This document shows positions 63,737 through 64,000 of a DNA stretch of 64,000 bases, piece after piece. The stretch comes from Hydractinia symbiolongicarpus (Eukaryota > Cnidaria > Hydrozoa > Anthoathecata > Hydractiniidae), in the NCBI RefSeq assembly GCF_029227915.1, contig NC_079886.1:16530501-16594500 (forward strand), written 5' to 3'. The notes below the pieces were generated by a model that saw nothing but the letters and a program-made list of their open reading frames with translations, ran no database searches and was not told where the DNA came from. Made by a program: the position numbers and the translations under genes. How positions within the stretch are numbered: the stretch's first letter is position 1; each line of letters starts with the position of its first letter.

Positions 63737-64000
63737 TCTATATAATAATACGCTAAGTGTGTCTGTCTGTGTGTCTGTGACAGGCAAAGTGGATGTCTTT
63801 ATTTTCCTTTGATGTTGCCGAAAAATGCATCTCTAATATGTCAAATTTTCTGACGTTACGGCGCGACGAAAATAACACTACTTTAACGTCAATATCCTAT
63901 ATTAAATTAATGAAATCATTACAGTGCACCTAAAACTTTGAGGCCAAATAACTTGGAAACGAGGTGGTGACGTCAATGATTTTTCACCGCGTGGGTAACT
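63737..64000 (+). mobile_element. Helitron 5' end, element continues past right edge
   Basis: A|TCTATATAATAATACGC followed by GTGTCTGTCTGTGTGTCTGT matches the style of the 48501 element's start (TC after a host A, AATAAT, then a CTGT-rich stretch). The 3' end lies outside the window. Confidence 0.55.

Overview
The window is animal nuclear DNA: strongly AT-rich, intron-dense and repeat-littered. Three genes encode family B (secretin-type) seven-helix receptors with an extracellular six-cysteine hormone-receptor (HRM) domain, a metazoan hallmark. Together with the transposon mix (KDZ, Ginger-like, piggyBac MITE, Helitron, tRNA-derived SINEs), this suggests an invertebrate, most likely a cnidarian and perhaps a hydrozoan. 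The species assignment is inference only.

Layout. Positions 1-4617 (minus) hold a 14-exon KDZ-superfamily transposase that runs off the left edge, with a (TA)n tract and a 131-bp tandem repeat in its introns. 4.7-13.3 kb is gene-poor: one tRNA-like SINE and a 2.1-kb non-autonomous inverted-repeat element (copy 1). 13.3-23.1 kb (plus) is receptor gene A. Its TM3-TM4 intron contains, in antisense, a 3.25-kb Ginger-like DNA transposon carrying a decayed integrase plus OTU-protease pseudogene and an apparently intact three-exon F-box gene. 23.1-31.4 kb is gene-poor, with a second, inverted copy of the element at 7.5 kb and a clean piggyBac-type MITE. 31.4-41.4 kb (plus) is receptor gene B, complete in 13 exons, with a perfect ~446-unit ATC repeat in one intron. 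43.0-54.5 kb (minus) is receptor gene C, convergent with B; one of its introns carries a complete non-autonomous Helitron. 57.9-60.8 kb (minus) is a two-exon MFSD6-like transporter. 61.7-63.1 kb is an inverted-repeat element built around a 128-bp tandem array, and another Helitron 5' end starts at 63737.

Biology. A, B and C are tandem paralogues with the same intron positions and phases. B and C are closest: they share exon lengths in several exons and an RRPS motif in the cytoplasmic tail. A is more diverged and appears to have lost both cysteines of the conserved TM3-ECL2 disulfide. In C I could not find the exon for TM5. All three presumably bind peptide ligands and signal through G proteins; no ligand can be assigned.

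The most unusual item is the transposon inside gene A. It combines an integrase, an OTU deubiquitinase-like domain and an F-box (ubiquitin-ligase adaptor) reading frame, and only the F-box part is still open and spliceable. All exon boundaries were derived by eye from GT/AG sites, reading-frame continuity and comparison among the three paralogues; no computation or database search was run.
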